A stretch of DNA of 64,000 bases. Origin: Prochlorococcus sp. AG-363-P08. Its GTDB lineage: Bacteria; Cyanobacteriota; Cyanobacteriia; PCC-6307; Cyanobiaceae. Position numbers and translations under genes: made by a program. Shown here in pieces: positions 44,330-54,573 of this stretch. The notes under the pieces are model-generated. The model did not search any database, was not told where the DNA came from, and worked only from the letters and a program-made list of their open reading frames with translations. The stretch is taken from contig QCGE01000002.1 of assembly GCA_003278195.1 (NCBI GenBank), forward strand, positions 1 to 64,000. The letters run 5' to 3'. The number at the start of each line of letters is the position of its first letter. The stretch's first letter is position 1.

Positions 44330-45484
44330 ATGAGATTTCTGACTTCTATCACCAAGAAGATACCTCTCTTGGATAGATGGGTACTTGGTGAGCTTTTTGC
44401 CCCACTCTTTTTTGCGATTGCAGCTTTTACAGTTGTTTCTCTTTCAGTTGGGGTGATGTTTGATTTGGTTAGAAAGATTGTGGAGTCTGGTTTGCCAGTA
44501 GGGACAGCGTTAAAAGTATTAGCTCTTAGGCTTCCAAGCTTTTTAGTTATTTCATTTCCTATGGCTACATTAATGGCCACATTGTTAGCTTATAGCAGGC
44601 TGTCTGCTAATAGCGAGTTAAAGGCATTGAGAAGTGTTGGTGTTAGTACTAAACGAATGATAGCAGCAGCTTTGGCTCTTTCTTTGTTCATGTCAGGTAT
44701 GACATTTGTTTTTAATGATGTAATAGTTCCTAGAGCTAATAGGGATGCAGAATTTACTTTGCAGAGGGCGTTAGGAAAGGCAATTTCAACAGAAAAAGGA
44801 GATGACATAATATATTCTCGTTTTGGGAGAATTACTACGCAAAATAATAATGATAGAAGGAAAGGTTTAGCCCAGTTGTTTTATGCAAAAGAGTTTAGAA
44901 AGGGAACCATGAATGAAGTGACTGTGCTTGATTTTTCTAGATTTGGGTATACTCAACTACTGGTAGCTAAAAAGGCCTTATGGAATGAGAAGGAGGCTAA
45001 GTGGGAGTTTATTGATGGACAAATACTTACAAGAACTCCAAGTGGAAGTACTACTTCAGCAGAGTTTGATAGATATTTATACCCTCTCAATTCAGCGCCC
45101 ATTCGTATTTCAAAGCTTCCTAAAGATGCAAATAATATGACTGTTTCAGAAGCTAGAAAAGCACAGAAGCTATATGAAGAAGCCGGAAATCGAAAGGAAT
45201 CAAGACGTATGAAAGTAAGAATACAAGAAAAATTTACTTTACCTATGGCTTGCTTGGTTTTTGGACTTATTGGCAGCAGTCTGGGAGCTAAGCCAAATGC
45301 AAGGACAAGTCGAAGTCAGGGATTTGGTATTAGTGTTGTTCTCATCCTGATTTATTACGTTCTTAGCTTTAGTTTCAGTTCTTTAGGTGTTAAAGGAACT
45401 CTTTCGCCACTTTTTGCGGCTTGGTCACCGGTTCTTATATCGTTATGTGGAGGAGGGTTGTTGCTTAAGCAGTCCAGTCGATGA
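44330..45484 (+). CDS. LptF/LptG (YjgP/YjgQ) family permease
   Basis: Membrane subunit of the LPS transporter. The protein has three N-terminal helices, a periplasmic beta-jellyroll domain and three C-terminal helices (FTLPMACLVFGLIGSSLGAKPNARTSRS in pieces). Cyanobacteria usually have only one YjgP/YjgQ-type permease per system, unlike the LptF/LptG pair of enterobacteria. The ATG at 44330 (384 residues) places the start just before LLDRWVLGELFAPLFF; the TTG at 44273 would overlap lptB by 4 bp and add 19 residues. It follows lptB. Confidence 0.88.
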   Translation: MRFLTSITKKIPLLDRWVLGELFAPLFFAIAAFTVVSLSVGVMFDLVRKIVESGLPVGTALKVLALRLPSFLVISFPMATLMATLLAYSRLSANSELKALRSVGVSTKRMIAAALALSLFMSGMTFVFNDVIVPRANRDAEFTLQRALGKAISTEKGDDIIYSRFGRITTQNNNDRRKGLAQLFYAKEFRKGTMNEVTVLDFSRFGYTQLLVAKKALWNEKEAKWEFIDGQILTRTPSGSTTSAEFDRYLYPLNSAPIRISKLPKDANNMTVSEARKAQKLYEEAGNRKESRRMKVRIQEKFTLPMACLVFGLIGSSLGAKPNARTSRSQGFGISVVLILIYYVLSFSFSSLGVKGTLSPLFAAWSPVLISLCGGGLLLKQSSR

Positions 45485-45521
45485 AAACCTTCTCATGAAG
45501 TAAAAATATTCTCCTTTTTTG

Positions 45522-46475
45522 ATGGCTCAAATCACTTCGACTTTTCTGTCGGCAGCAATTGAAGATCCTGTGCTTCTTTTGGGTCTTGTCTCTTTTGGCT
45601 TGCTTCTTTTGGCCCTCCCAGTGGCTTTTTGGGCTACTGGTGGAACTAAGACCTCTTCTTTCGTAAAGGTTCTTGTTGGATCTGCGAATTTTTGTCTCAC
45701 TGCTCAGTTGCTTTCGCGTTGGTGGCAATCTGGTCATTTTCCAATAAGCAATCTTTATGAGTCACTTTGTTTCTTGGCTTGGGCCTGCACTATTACGCAG
45801 CTTTTGGCGGAACGGTCGTGGCCTTCGCCATTGGTTGCCGCGGCTTCTACTCCTATGGCACTTATATCAGTTGGCTTTGCGAATTTTGCGTTGCCTTCTC
45901 AACTTCAAAATGCAGCTCCCCTAGTTCCGGCATTGCGATCTAGTTGGCTGGTAATGCATGTAAGTGTAATTATGTGTAGCTATGCATCGCTACTCATTGG
46001 CTCTTTGCTTTCTCTAGTTGTTCTCTTTCTAGATAAGCAAAAGTCATTAGATATTAGAAGTAGTTCTCTAGGTATAGGAGGATTTAGGAAGCCAGAACTT
46101 GCTACAGAATTTAATACGACTAATAATAGCAATATTCAATTGAATTCTATTAAATTAAGCAGCAATGAACAATTAGATAGTCTTAGTTATCGCACTATAA
46201 CAGTTGGGTTTTTATTGCTAACAATTGGATTAATTAGTGGGGCAGTATGGGCAAATGAAGCTTGGGGTAGTTGGTGGAGCTGGGACCCTAAGGAGACCTG
46301 GGCCTTTGTTTGTTGGTTGTTTTATGCTGCATATTTACATACTAGACTTACAAGAGGATGGTCAGGAAGAAAGCCTGCAATGCTTGCTGTCGCTGGCTTT
46401 TTTGTAATCATAGTATGCTATATAGGAGTTAATTTGCTGGGTATAGGTTTGCATAGTTATGGTTGGTTCTTTTGA
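45522..46475 (+). CDS. ccsA: Cytochrome c biogenesis protein CcsA
   Basis: Heme handling and ligation to apocytochromes c in system II, with Ccs1. The protein of about 317 residues has eight or so helices and the tryptophan-rich [19 protein letters not shown] motif, the hallmark WWD segment of heme lyases. The ATG at 45522 is preferred to the preceding TTG. The middle has an insert rich in Asn/Ser ([16 protein letters not shown]) that is probably a loop. It is convergent with rpe. Confidence 0.94.
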   Translation: MAQITSTFLSAAIEDPVLLLGLVSFGLLLLALPVAFWATGGTKTSSFVKVLVGSANFCLTAQLLSRWWQSGHFPISNLYESLCFLAWACTITQLLAERSWPSPLVAAASTPMALISVGFANFALPSQLQNAAPLVPALRSSWLVMHVSVIMCSYASLLIGSLLSLVVLFLDKQKSLDIRSSSLGIGGFRKPELATEFNTTNNSNIQLNSIKLSSNEQLDSLSYRTITVGFLLLTIGLISGAVWANEAWGSWWSWDPKETWAFVCWLFYAAYLHTRLTRGWSGRKPAMLAVAGFFVIIVCYIGVNLLGIGLHSYGWFF

Positions 46476-46548
46476 AGTCTTTTATAGATATATGCTTTGA
46501 TTAAATATTAGTCAGGTTATAGGCTATTTGCAGTTTTGTCTTTGTTCT

Positions 46549-47223
46549 TTAACTTGAAGGGCGTTTGCTATTTCGAATACCTTTTATGGCTTCTGCGTAA
46601 CTGGGCTGGTTGAAAACACCTGAACCACTCACAATTGCATTGGCACCTGCATCAATTACTTTCCAAGCGTTCTCAGCTTTAATTCCGCCATCAACTTCTA
46701 TCCATGGGTCAAGTCCTTTTTGATTACATATTTCTCTAAGTTCACGAATTTTCTTGACTTGACTTTCAATAAAACTTTGTCCTCCAAATCCTGGATTTAC
46801 GCTCATGATTAAGACTAAATCACAAAGCTCTAAACAATAATCAAGGGTGTCTAATCCAGTGCTTGGGTTTAAAACAGCGCCAGCTTTTACCCCTAAGTCT
46901 TTGATTTGGGCCAAATTCCTATGCAAATGAGGACAGGCTTCTACTTGGACGTAAATGTGATCAGCACCTGCTTTTGCAAAGTCTTCGACATATTTTTCTG
47001 GCTCTACAATCATCAGGTGAACGTCTAATGGCTTTTTGGTTACTGGGCGAAGTGCTTCAACAATCAATGGTCCAATTGTGATGTTTGGGACGAAGCGCCC
47101 GTCCATAACGTCAACATGTATCCAGTCAGCACCTGCCTTGTCTACTGCGCTGACTTCTTCTCCAAGTCTTGAAAAGTCCGCGGAAAGGATTGAGGGTGCT
47201 ATTACGAGTGGCTTGGTACTCAT
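46549..47223 (-). CDS. rpe: Ribulose-phosphate 3-epimerase
   Basis: Interconverts ribulose-5-phosphate and xylulose-5-phosphate in the Calvin and pentose phosphate pathways. It has the TIM-barrel family blocks [59 protein letters not shown] and [11 protein letters not shown]. The ATG at 47223 is taken (224 residues), with a TTG one codon earlier. It is divergent from glpX. Confidence 0.96.
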   Translation of the reverse strand: MSTKPLVIAPSILSADFSRLGEEVSAVDKAGADWIHVDVMDGRFVPNITIGPLIVEALRPVTKKPLDVHLMIVEPEKYVEDFAKAGADHIYVQVEACPHLHRNLAQIKDLGVKAGAVLNPSTGLDTLDYCLELCDLVLIMSVNPGFGGQSFIESQVKKIRELREICNQKGLDPWIEVDGGIKAENAWKVIDAGANAIVSGSGVFNQPSYAEAIKGIRNSKRPSS

Positions 47224-47437
47224 CAATTTTTAAATCTGAGGTGCAATTCTATTGATACGGGGCCTCGGACTATTTCAGATTTACTTGCACTGATACAGTT
47301 GTCGGCGCTTAGGAGCAAAGAACCATTTAGGCATTTTGACCTTTTTTTGAGTGATTAGCTTGTTCTAACTGGCTTTTCACAGATTCATGGCTCTAATTGA
47401 CTCTTGACCACCAAATTCATCATCGCTAAGCAACCAA

Positions 47438-48442
47438 GTGGATCGAACTCTTATTCAAGAAATTCTTGAGGTCGTTGAGCAGGCGGCAATTGCTTCTGCA
47501 GAGTTGACAGGTTTAGGAAAAAAAGACGAAGCAGATGCAGCTGCTGTAGAAGCCATGCGCAAGAGAATGGGCCTTATCGAAATGAAAGGACGCATTGTTA
47601 TTGGAGAGGGCGAACGAGATGAAGCACCAATGCTTTATATCGGTGAGGAAGTAGGGAGTGGGAATGGACCAGGAGTAGATTTTGCTGTTGACCCTTGCGA
47701 AGGAACAAATCTTTGCGCGAATAGTCAAAGAGGCTCTATGGCTGTGTTGGCTGCATCTGATAGGGGTGGTTTATTTAATGCCCCAGACTTTTATATGAAA
47801 AAGCTGGCTGCTCCTCCTGCAGCTAAAGGAAAGGTTGATATACGTAAGTCTGCTACTGAGAACATCCAGATTCTCAGTCAATGCCTAGGTCTTGCTCCAA
47901 GTGAGTTGACTATCGTTGTAATGGATAGGGCAAGGCACAAGGATTTAATAGCTGAAATTCGTTCTACAGGTGCAAGGGTTCAGCCAATCTCTGATGGGGA
48001 TGTGCAGGCTGCTATTGCCTGTGGGTTTGCAGGGACAGGCACACATTGCTTAATGGGTATTGGAGCGGCACCTGAGGGCGTTATCTCGGCGGCTGCTATG
48101 CGGGCTCTAGGCGGACATTTTCAAGGGCAATTGGTATATGACCCAGCAGTAGCTCAAACAAAGGAATGGGCTGATTACACAAAAGAGGGAAATATTGCTC
48201 GCTTAAGTGAGATGGGAATAACAGATGTAGATAGGGTTTATGAGGCAGAGGAGCTTGCTTCAGGCGACAACGTTGTTTTTGCTGGATCTGGAATAACTGA
48301 TGGTTTGTTATTTGATGGAGTTAAGTTTGAAACTGATTGCACTCGGACCAGCAGTCTTGTAATTAGTACTCTTGATAATTCAGCTCGTTTTACAAATGCT
48401 ATTCATATCAAGGAAGGTGCTAAAAGCATTTCTCTAAACTGA
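47438..48442 (+). CDS. glpX: Fructose-1,6-/sedoheptulose-1,7-bisphosphatase class II
   Basis: The bifunctional GlpX-type phosphatase of cyanobacteria that hydrolyses both bisphosphates of the Calvin cycle. The 334-residue protein has [23 protein letters not shown] and [11 protein letters not shown], the metal-binding motifs of the family, and [21 protein letters not shown] in pieces. The start is GTG at 47438. A 210 bp spacer from rpe should hold the promoters. It lies 37 bp upstream of hemA on the same strand. Confidence 0.95.
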   Translation: MDRTLIQEILEVVEQAAIASAELTGLGKKDEADAAAVEAMRKRMGLIEMKGRIVIGEGERDEAPMLYIGEEVGSGNGPGVDFAVDPCEGTNLCANSQRGSMAVLAASDRGGLFNAPDFYMKKLAAPPAAKGKVDIRKSATENIQILSQCLGLAPSELTIVVMDRARHKDLIAEIRSTGARVQPISDGDVQAAIACGFAGTGTHCLMGIGAAPEGVISAAAMRALGGHFQGQLVYDPAVAQTKEWADYTKEGNIARLSEMGITDVDRVYEAEELASGDNVVFAGSGITDGLLFDGVKFETDCTRTSSLVISTLDNSARFTNAIHIKEGAKSISLN

Positions 48443-48479
48443 TCTTAAATTATTAACAAGACACTTAGGAAAGGATCTT

Positions 48480-49790
48480 ATGCACATTGCGGTCGTCGGT
48501 CTAAGTCATCGAACGGCCCCGGTGGAAGTTCGCGAAAAGCTCAGTATCCCTGAGCAAACTATTGGTTCTTCTCTTAAATCATTAAAGGAAGAAGAGCATG
48601 TACTTGAGGCTTCAATCCTTAGTACCTGTAATCGTTTAGAGATATATGCTGTTGTAAATAAACCTGAAGAGGGTATAACAACTATTAGTGAATTTTTAAG
48701 TAGATATTCTGGGCTTGCAAAAGAAGACTTATTGCCTCATCTTTTCTTTTTTCATCATGATGAAGCAGTTGCACACTTGATGAGAGTGTCAGCTGGTTTG
48801 GATAGTTTGGTTCTAGGAGAGGGACAAATACTTTCACAAGTTAAGAAGATGGTTCGTTTAGGCCAAGAAAATCATTCAATGGGCCCAATTCTTAATCGCT
48901 TGCTTACGCAGGCTGTAAGCACAGGAAAGCGAGTCCGAAGTGAAACTAGTCTGGGAACTGGAGCGGTTTCAATTAGTTCTGCTGCTGTTGAGCTCGCCCA
49001 GCTCAAGTTAGGTCAATCTTTAGGAAAAGATCAGCTTGTAAGTCTCGAATCAGAAAGAGTAGCGGTTGTGGGCGCAGGAAGGATGAGTCGGCTCCTCCTG
49101 CAGCATTTGCAATCAAAGGGTTGTTCAGAAGTTCTTTTGCTAAATAGGACAAAAGAACGAGCGGAGAAACTTGCCTCTGATTTTTCTGAATTAAGTATTC
49201 ACTGTGCTCTTTTAAGCGATTTGGATGATTGTCTAAGCAAGTGTTCTCTTGTCTTTACTAGTACAGCCACTGAAGAACCGATAATTAACGCTTCTAGAAT
49301 CAATGCCTTAGAGAGAACTGGTTTTTTAAGGCTTATAGATATTGGAGTACCACGGAATATTGATGCTGATGTCACCGGAATAAATCATGTCGAGTCTCAT
49401 GATGTTGATGATTTGCAGGAGGTTGTTTCACGTAATCAAGAAGCTAGGCAAAAAGTCGCTATGCAGGCAGAAGGGCTACTCAAAGAGGAAGGCAGATTGT
49501 TCTTGGAGTGGTGGGATAGTCTTGAAGCAGTACCGACAATAAATCGTTTACGAGCATCTCTTGAATCCATTCGGGCTGAGGAGCTTCAGAAAGCCTTGAG
49601 TCGCATGGGACCAGATTTTTCTGCCCGTGAGCGGAAAGTTGTAGAAGCTTTGAGTAAAGGAATTATCAATAAAATTCTCCATGCCCCTGTGACTAGTTTG
49701 CGAGCCCCCCAGGCTCGTGCTGCGCGCCAGAATGCCTTAAATGTTGTTGAAACCCTTTTTGGAGTTAACAATGAAAAAGGTAGTGGATGA
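48480..49790 (+). CDS. hemA: Glutamyl-tRNA reductase
   Basis: First committed step of tetrapyrrole synthesis in the C5 pathway. The 436-residue protein has the N-terminal HRTAPVEVREKL, the catalytic cysteine C50 in STCNRLEIYAV, GLDSLVLGEGQILSQVK and the Rossmann motif VAVVGAGRMS. The C-terminal dimerisation helix includes LRAPQARAARQ. It is supplied by glutamyl-tRNA and feeds chlP, pcyA and gun4 functions elsewhere. The glpX-hemA-glgC-gnd order is common in picocyanobacteria. Confidence 0.96.
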   Translation: MHIAVVGLSHRTAPVEVREKLSIPEQTIGSSLKSLKEEEHVLEASILSTCNRLEIYAVVNKPEEGITTISEFLSRYSGLAKEDLLPHLFFFHHDEAVAHLMRVSAGLDSLVLGEGQILSQVKKMVRLGQENHSMGPILNRLLTQAVSTGKRVRSETSLGTGAVSISSAAVELAQLKLGQSLGKDQLVSLESERVAVVGAGRMSRLLLQHLQSKGCSEVLLLNRTKERAEKLASDFSELSIHCALLSDLDDCLSKCSLVFTSTATEEPIINASRINALERTGFLRLIDIGVPRNIDADVTGINHVESHDVDDLQEVVSRNQEARQKVAMQAEGLLKEEGRLFLEWWDSLEAVPTINRLRASLESIRAEELQKALSRMGPDFSARERKVVEALSKGIINKILHAPVTSLRAPQARAARQNALNVVETLFGVNNEKGSG

Positions 49791-49913
49791 CTACATTTTT
49801 AATACGAATCCCTTTTTGAAATTTATTCGACTTATGAGATCTGTCTTGCTAAACCCTATAAGTACAACAAAGTCCGTTAGGTTTGCTTCGAAACGTCTAT
49901 TTGAGACCGCGGT

Positions 49914-51209
49914 ATGAAGCGCGTACTCGCAATTATTCTTGGAGGTGGGGCGGGAACTCGTCTCTATCCACTCACAAAAATGCGGGCAAAGCCTGCTGTG
50001 CCATTAGCTGGCAAATACAGACTAATTGATATACCGATTAGTAACTGTATTAATTCAGGCATTAACAAGATGTATGTCCTGACACAGTTCAATAGTGCAT
50101 CTTTGAATAGGCATTTAACTCAGAGTTACAACCTTAGTGCCCCTTTTGGTCAAGGGTTTGTAGAAGTTTTAGCTGCACAACAAACTCCTGAAAGTCCTTC
50201 CTGGTTCGAAGGTACTGCTGATGCTGTACGCAAATATCAGTGGTTGTTTCAGGAGTGGGATGTTGATGAATATCTGATTCTTTCTGGAGATCAGCTTTAT
50301 CGCATGGATTACAGCCTTTTTGTAGACCACCATCGTCAGACAGGGGCGGATTTAACTGTTGCGGCCTTGCCCGTGGATGCCCAGCAGGCAGAAGGTTTTG
50401 GTTTGATGAGAACTGATGAGGTTGGGAACATAAAAGAATTTAGTGAAAAGCCAAAAGGTGATGCTTTGAAGCGAATGGCAGTTGACACATCACGGTTTGG
50501 TCTTTCAGAAAAGTCTTCTGCTGAAAGACCCTACCTTGCTTCTATGGGTATATATGTCTTTAGTAGAGATACATTATTTGACCTGTTAAATAAAAATCCC
50601 ACCCACAAAGATTTTGGGAAAGAAGTTATTCCAGAGGCCCTTTCTAGAGGAGATGTACTTAAGAGCTATGTGTTTAATGATTATTGGGAGGATATAGGAA
50701 CAATAGGAGCATTTTATGAATCTAATCTTGCTCTTACGCAGCAACCTACTCCACCTTTTAGTTTTTATGATGAGAAGTTTCCTATATATACAAGGCCTAG
50801 ATATTTGCCTCCAACAAAACTTGTAGATGCACAAATTACAGATTCAATAATTGGCGAAGGATCTATTTTGAAATCTTGTAGTATTCATCATTGTGTATTG
50901 GGTGTTAGAAGCCGTGTAGAAAGTGATGTTGTTCTTAAAGACTCTTTGGTTATGGGGTCTGATTTTGTTGAATCTTCTGAAGAAAGGGATTTATTGAGAA
51001 AAGGTGGAGGAATTCCCCTTGGAGTAGGAGAGGGAACGACTGTTAAACGTGCAATATTAGATAAAAATACTAGGGTTGGGAGCAATGTGGCGATCGTGAA
51101 TAAAGATAATGTTGATGAAGCTGACAGGCCAGAAGAGGGGTTTTATATCAGGAACGGAATCGTAGTTGTGGTTAAAAATGCAACTATTTCAGATGGGACT
51201 GTTATTTGA
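49914..51209 (+). CDS. glgC: Glucose-1-phosphate adenylyltransferase
   Basis: Forms ADP-glucose, the committed step of glycogen synthesis, normally activated by 3-phosphoglycerate. The 431-residue protein has the nucleotidyltransferase loop [20 protein letters not shown] split across its start, [12 protein letters not shown], and the C-terminal beta-helix with [17 protein letters not shown], the family's terminal block. It has a 123 bp spacer upstream and a hairpin shortly after the stop. Confidence 0.96.
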   Translation: MKRVLAIILGGGAGTRLYPLTKMRAKPAVPLAGKYRLIDIPISNCINSGINKMYVLTQFNSASLNRHLTQSYNLSAPFGQGFVEVLAAQQTPESPSWFEGTADAVRKYQWLFQEWDVDEYLILSGDQLYRMDYSLFVDHHRQTGADLTVAALPVDAQQAEGFGLMRTDEVGNIKEFSEKPKGDALKRMAVDTSRFGLSEKSSAERPYLASMGIYVFSRDTLFDLLNKNPTHKDFGKEVIPEALSRGDVLKSYVFNDYWEDIGTIGAFYESNLALTQQPTPPFSFYDEKFPIYTRPRYLPPTKLVDAQITDSIIGEGSILKSCSIHHCVLGVRSRVESDVVLKDSLVMGSDFVESSEERDLLRKGGGIPLGVGEGTTVKRAILDKNTRVGSNVAIVNKDNVDEADRPEEGFYIRNGIVVVVKNATISDGTVI

Positions 51210-51222
51210 TCTATAAACAGTT

Positions 51223-51253
51223 CTAAATAAAGAAGGCCTAACCTTCAATTTAG
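51223..51253 (+). terminator. Hairpin after glgC, possible terminator
   Basis: An inner GAAGG-CCTAA-CCTTC hairpin (51232-51246) is extended by CTAAAT (51223-51228) pairing with ATTTAG (51248-51253), followed by TTT. It lies 13 bp past the glgC stop. Stem strength is modest. Confidence 0.45.
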
Positions 51254-51362
51254 TTTGCTGCAAATACCATCGCGAGGATGGCTCATCCCTGACAAAGCGA
51301 CTTTTATTCCTGCAATTTAGATCTGTTCTCGTCACACTGGCGCCAGTAGTAATCCCTCTGAA

Positions 51363-52781
51363 ATGTCCAAGGCGCATTTTGGTCTAATTGGTCTTGGTGT
51401 TATGGGCGAAAACCTCGTCTTGAATGCTGAGAGGAATGGTTTTTCCAGTGTTGTTTATAACAGGACTTTTTCCAAAACAGAAGAGTTTTTAAATGGCCGA
51501 GGTGCAGGTAAGCAAATAGAAGGCGCTAAGGATCTACGGGAGTTTGTTGAAAAGCTTGAAAGGCCCCGAAGGATTTTGGTGATGATTAAGGCTGGAAGTG
51601 CCATTGATTCCGTTATTGAGACGATTTCTCCTTATTTGGAATCAGGCGATTTGTTGATTGATGGAGGTAATTCGGAGTTCCGAGATACGGAGCGCCGAGT
51701 CTTGGAACTTGAAAAGAAGAGTTTTGGTTTTATTGGGATGGGTATATCAGGAGGCGCTAAAGGGGCGATGGAAGGACCAAGCATGATGCCAGGAGGAACA
51801 AAAAATTCTTATGACGCAATTGAAAGCCTTGTTTGCAAGATGTCAGCCCAGGTTGAAGACGGACCTTGCGTTACCTATATCGGCCCAGGGGGATCCGGAC
51901 ACTTTGTTAAAACCGTTCACAATGGAATTGAATACGGAATAGAGCAAATCCTTGCTGAGGCTTATGACCTAATGAAAAGAGCAGGAGGAATGAAGGGTGA
52001 ACAGATGGCGGATGTTATGGCTAGGTGGAATGAAACAGAAGAGCTCTCTTCTTATCTTGTTGAAATTACGGAAGCCTGTCTTCGTGTTAAGGACCCAGTT
52101 GATGGAGAAGACCTGGTTGAGAAAATTATGGATAAAGCAGGGCAGAAAGGTACTGGTTTATGGACAGTGGTTAGTGCATTGGAACTAGGAGCGCCAGTCC
52201 CGACTATTTATGCTGCTCTTAATGCACGTGTAATGAGCTCAATTAAGGATCAGAGACTTTCTGCTCAAAGCCTTATTAAAAGTTGGGATCTAAAACCTTT
52301 TGAAATGGGTACTTTCGAAGATGGCATGGCACCTCTTATGGATGCTGTAGTTCTCGCTTCTATTGCAAGTTATGCACAGGGGATGGAATTATTGAGAATC
52401 GGGTCAATGCAATATGGTTACAACTTGCAAATGCCTTCAATAGCACAAATATGGAAGGGTGGTTGCATAATTAGATCGCAGCTATTAGGAAGAATCCAGC
52501 ATGCTTTTCATAACAATCCTCAGCTTCCTAACCTTTTAGTGGCTCCTTGGTTTGCAGACCAAGTAAGCCTTCGTTTGCCTGGCCTAACTAGAATTGTTGC
52601 TGGAGGTGTTGAGAGAGGAATACCACTTCCATGTTTTAGTAGCACCCTTGATTACATAAATAGCTATCGGACTGGACGTTTACCTCAGAACCTTGTTCAA
52701 GCTATGCGAGATTGTTTTGGCTCCCATACCTACCAGCGTGTAGATAAGGAAGGAATCTTTCATACTGAATGGCTTGATTGA
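51363..52781 (+). CDS. gnd: 6-phosphogluconate dehydrogenase
   Basis: Oxidative decarboxylation of 6-phosphogluconate, producing NADPH and ribulose-5-phosphate. The 472-residue protein has GLGVMGENLVLN at the N-terminus, GGNSEFRDTERR, GMGISGGAKGAMEGPSMMPGG in pieces, the catalytic KTVHNGIEYG and C-terminal FTLEYIDSYRT-type region (here STLDYINSYRT). The stop overlaps the extended pgl ORF. With pgl it forms the lower oxidative pentose phosphate route, used at night. Confidence 0.96.
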   Translation: MSKAHFGLIGLGVMGENLVLNAERNGFSSVVYNRTFSKTEEFLNGRGAGKQIEGAKDLREFVEKLERPRRILVMIKAGSAIDSVIETISPYLESGDLLIDGGNSEFRDTERRVLELEKKSFGFIGMGISGGAKGAMEGPSMMPGGTKNSYDAIESLVCKMSAQVEDGPCVTYIGPGGSGHFVKTVHNGIEYGIEQILAEAYDLMKRAGGMKGEQMADVMARWNETEELSSYLVEITEACLRVKDPVDGEDLVEKIMDKAGQKGTGLWTVVSALELGAPVPTIYAALNARVMSSIKDQRLSAQSLIKSWDLKPFEMGTFEDGMAPLMDAVVLASIASYAQGMELLRIGSMQYGYNLQMPSIAQIWKGGCIIRSQLLGRIQHAFHNNPQLPNLLVAPWFADQVSLRLPGLTRIVAGGVERGIPLPCFSSTLDYINSYRTGRLPQNLVQAMRDCFGSHTYQRVDKEGIFHTEWLD

Positions 52782-52783
52782 GT

Positions 52784-53503
52784 ATGAACATAACTACTTA
52801 CAAAGTTGAAGTAGCAAGTGACTCCGAGACTCTTGCGTTTCATGCCGCTAAAAAAATCGCCTCACATATTGAGCAAACTTTGCAACAAAAAGACCGTTGT
52901 CACATGGCTCTTTCTGGAGGAAGTACTCCAGAAAAAACTTATAACCTTCTCGCTCGCGAGAATTTAAAATGGAGTCAAGTTGATATTTTCTTGGGAGATG
53001 AAAGGTGGGTTGATCAAGCTGATAAAAGAAGTAACTCGGATTTGATTCGTAGAACATTGTTAGCAGAATATCCTTCTAATGAGGCAGTCTTTCACCCTGT
53101 CCCTACTACTGAATTGTCGACTCCAGAGGCAAGTGCTAAGAAATTTTCAACTCTTCTTTCTGAGATATGTCCCGGAGATCCACCTGTTCTTGATTTAATC
53201 CTTTTAGGTTTAGGTGATGATGGTCATACTGCGTCTTTATTCCCAGGGACAGAGTCGCTAAATGTTTTGGATAGATATGCAACTGTTTCTAATGGAACTG
53301 GTCTTGATCGAATCACACTTACACCACCAGTACTAAGTTCAGCAAAAAAAGTTATTTTTTTAGTAAGTGGTAAGGCCAAAAGAGTGGCGCTAAGAAGATT
53401 GCTTGACTCTTCTGAATCTTCAATAAGAACCCCAGCGAAATTGGTTTGTCCAAGAAGTGAGGTTTTGATTCTTGCTGATGAACATTCTGTTCAAACTAAC
53501 TAA
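52784..53503 (+). CDS. pgl: 6-phosphogluconolactonase
   Basis: Hydrolyses 6-phosphogluconolactone, the step before Gnd. The protein of 239 residues has the NagB/RpiA-like motifs MALSGGSTPEKTYNLL, VDIFLGDERWVD, and LDLILLGLGDDGHTASLFPG, which distinguish Pgl from glucosamine-6-phosphate deaminase. The ATG at 52784 is taken; a TTG at 52778 overlaps the gnd stop. It is co-transcribed with gnd. Confidence 0.95.
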   Translation: MNITTYKVEVASDSETLAFHAAKKIASHIEQTLQQKDRCHMALSGGSTPEKTYNLLARENLKWSQVDIFLGDERWVDQADKRSNSDLIRRTLLAEYPSNEAVFHPVPTTELSTPEASAKKFSTLLSEICPGDPPVLDLILLGLGDDGHTASLFPGTESLNVLDRYATVSNGTGLDRITLTPPVLSSAKKVIFLVSGKAKRVALRRLLDSSESSIRTPAKLVCPRSEVLILADEHSVQTN

Positions 53504-53568
53504 GAAGAAGCTTTTACACTTAAAATTTTTATGTCGGCCAGGACTGATCTATCGGGATCATTTGGAAA

Positions 53569-54150
53569 GTGACTCAACAACAATCCCTCTCAGAACCATT
53601 GCCAGAAGCAAATGCAATAGTTTCAACAAAGCAGTTTCAAGAATGGATACCTTTGAATGACACGATTATGGGAGGGTCTAGTAAAGCAATTTGTCGACAA
53701 ACCCATGAAGGATTGTTATTTGAGGGAGACGTTATTGAAATAGATGGAGGCTTTGTCAGTTGTCAGTCCCCTCTTTTTGATCCACCCTTAAATTTATCTT
53801 TGTACAGAGGCTTGAAGTTGATGATTGACGGGGATGGTCGAACCTTTAAATTTGCAGTTGGATGTAAAGGTAGTGTATTTAGAATAACAGATGTTTTTCA
53901 GGGTGGTGTTAGATGGGTCAAACAAGTGCCTACAAATAATTCTGGTACAACAGCTGTAGACATATTGTTTGAGGAGTTACAGCCTGCCGTCCGTGCTAAG
54001 CCAATTAAATACCCTCTTAGGTTTAATCCCTCTAAAGTGAATCAGTTCCAATTGCTTCATTCGAGATTTGGTAGTCCAGGAGAGATGAATCCTGGATTTA
54101 AGCCGGGACCTATTCAAGTTTTGCTTCGTTCTATAAGTGGAATCCTCTGA
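53569..54150 (+). CDS. CIA30 family protein
   Basis: A 193-residue protein with the NADH:ubiquinone oxidoreductase intermediate-associated protein 30 (CIA30) fold. It shows FQEWIPLNDTIMGGSSKA, then YRGLKLMIDGDGRTFKF and a C-terminal strand series, a galactose-binding-like beta sandwich. In cyanobacteria such proteins may help assemble NDH-1 or bind carbohydrate; here the role is inferred. The start is GTG at 53569. Its end overlaps the next gene by 14 bp. Confidence 0.78.
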   Translation: MTQQQSLSEPLPEANAIVSTKQFQEWIPLNDTIMGGSSKAICRQTHEGLLFEGDVIEIDGGFVSCQSPLFDPPLNLSLYRGLKLMIDGDGRTFKFAVGCKGSVFRITDVFQGGVRWVKQVPTNNSGTTAVDILFEELQPAVRAKPIKYPLRFNPSKVNQFQLLHSRFGSPGEMNPGFKPGPIQVLLRSISGIL

Positions 54151-54571
54151 ATCGAGTCAAAAATGGAGTGAACTTATTGCAGCAGCAGCAGATGTATGTT
54201 TCAAGCCATGGCGACATGGTGTAGTTATTGAAGAAGGTTCGCAACTTCCCGATAGCCTTTATAGCTTATTTAATAACAATGAGGAGCAATGTCCATTTGA
54301 ATTGGTAGTCAGAATTGAGTCAAGAGATGCTGATGGGGATCGTTATCCTGATCGGGACCTTGAACTGGAGTTGTATCGAAGTGGAGATGAACTAAACCTA
54401 ATCTTGAGTTGGGCTGGCCAGCCTCAAAAACCAATTCTTTGGCAAGGTCAGCATCCAGTATGGATGAATGGCACTAGTGGCGAGCGTTGCACAAAGCCTG
54501 TTGACGGCGGTCCTTTGGAATCACTGGCTCGTCGTATTAGGTCAATTATGGAAGTTTCGATTACTGGATAA
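54137..54571 (+). CDS. Unknown 144-residue acidic protein
   Basis: A protein rich in Glu and Asp that I do not recognise. It begins at GTG 54137, overlapping the CIA30 gene by 14 bp. Visible features are a helical N-terminus, FKPWRHGVVIEEGSQLPDSL, the acidic RDADGDRYPDRDLELEL stretch and GQHPVWMNGTSGERCTKPVDG. It has no signal peptide or membrane helix. Position suggests a shared transcript with gnd-pgl-CIA30. Its stop is 2 bp from the end of ilvD on the other strand. Confidence 0.72.
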   Translation: MESSESSQKWSELIAAAADVCFKPWRHGVVIEEGSQLPDSLYSLFNNNEEQCPFELVVRIESRDADGDRYPDRDLELELYRSGDELNLILSWAGQPQKPILWQGQHPVWMNGTSGERCTKPVDGGPLESLARRIRSIMEVSITG

Positions 54572-54573
54572 GA

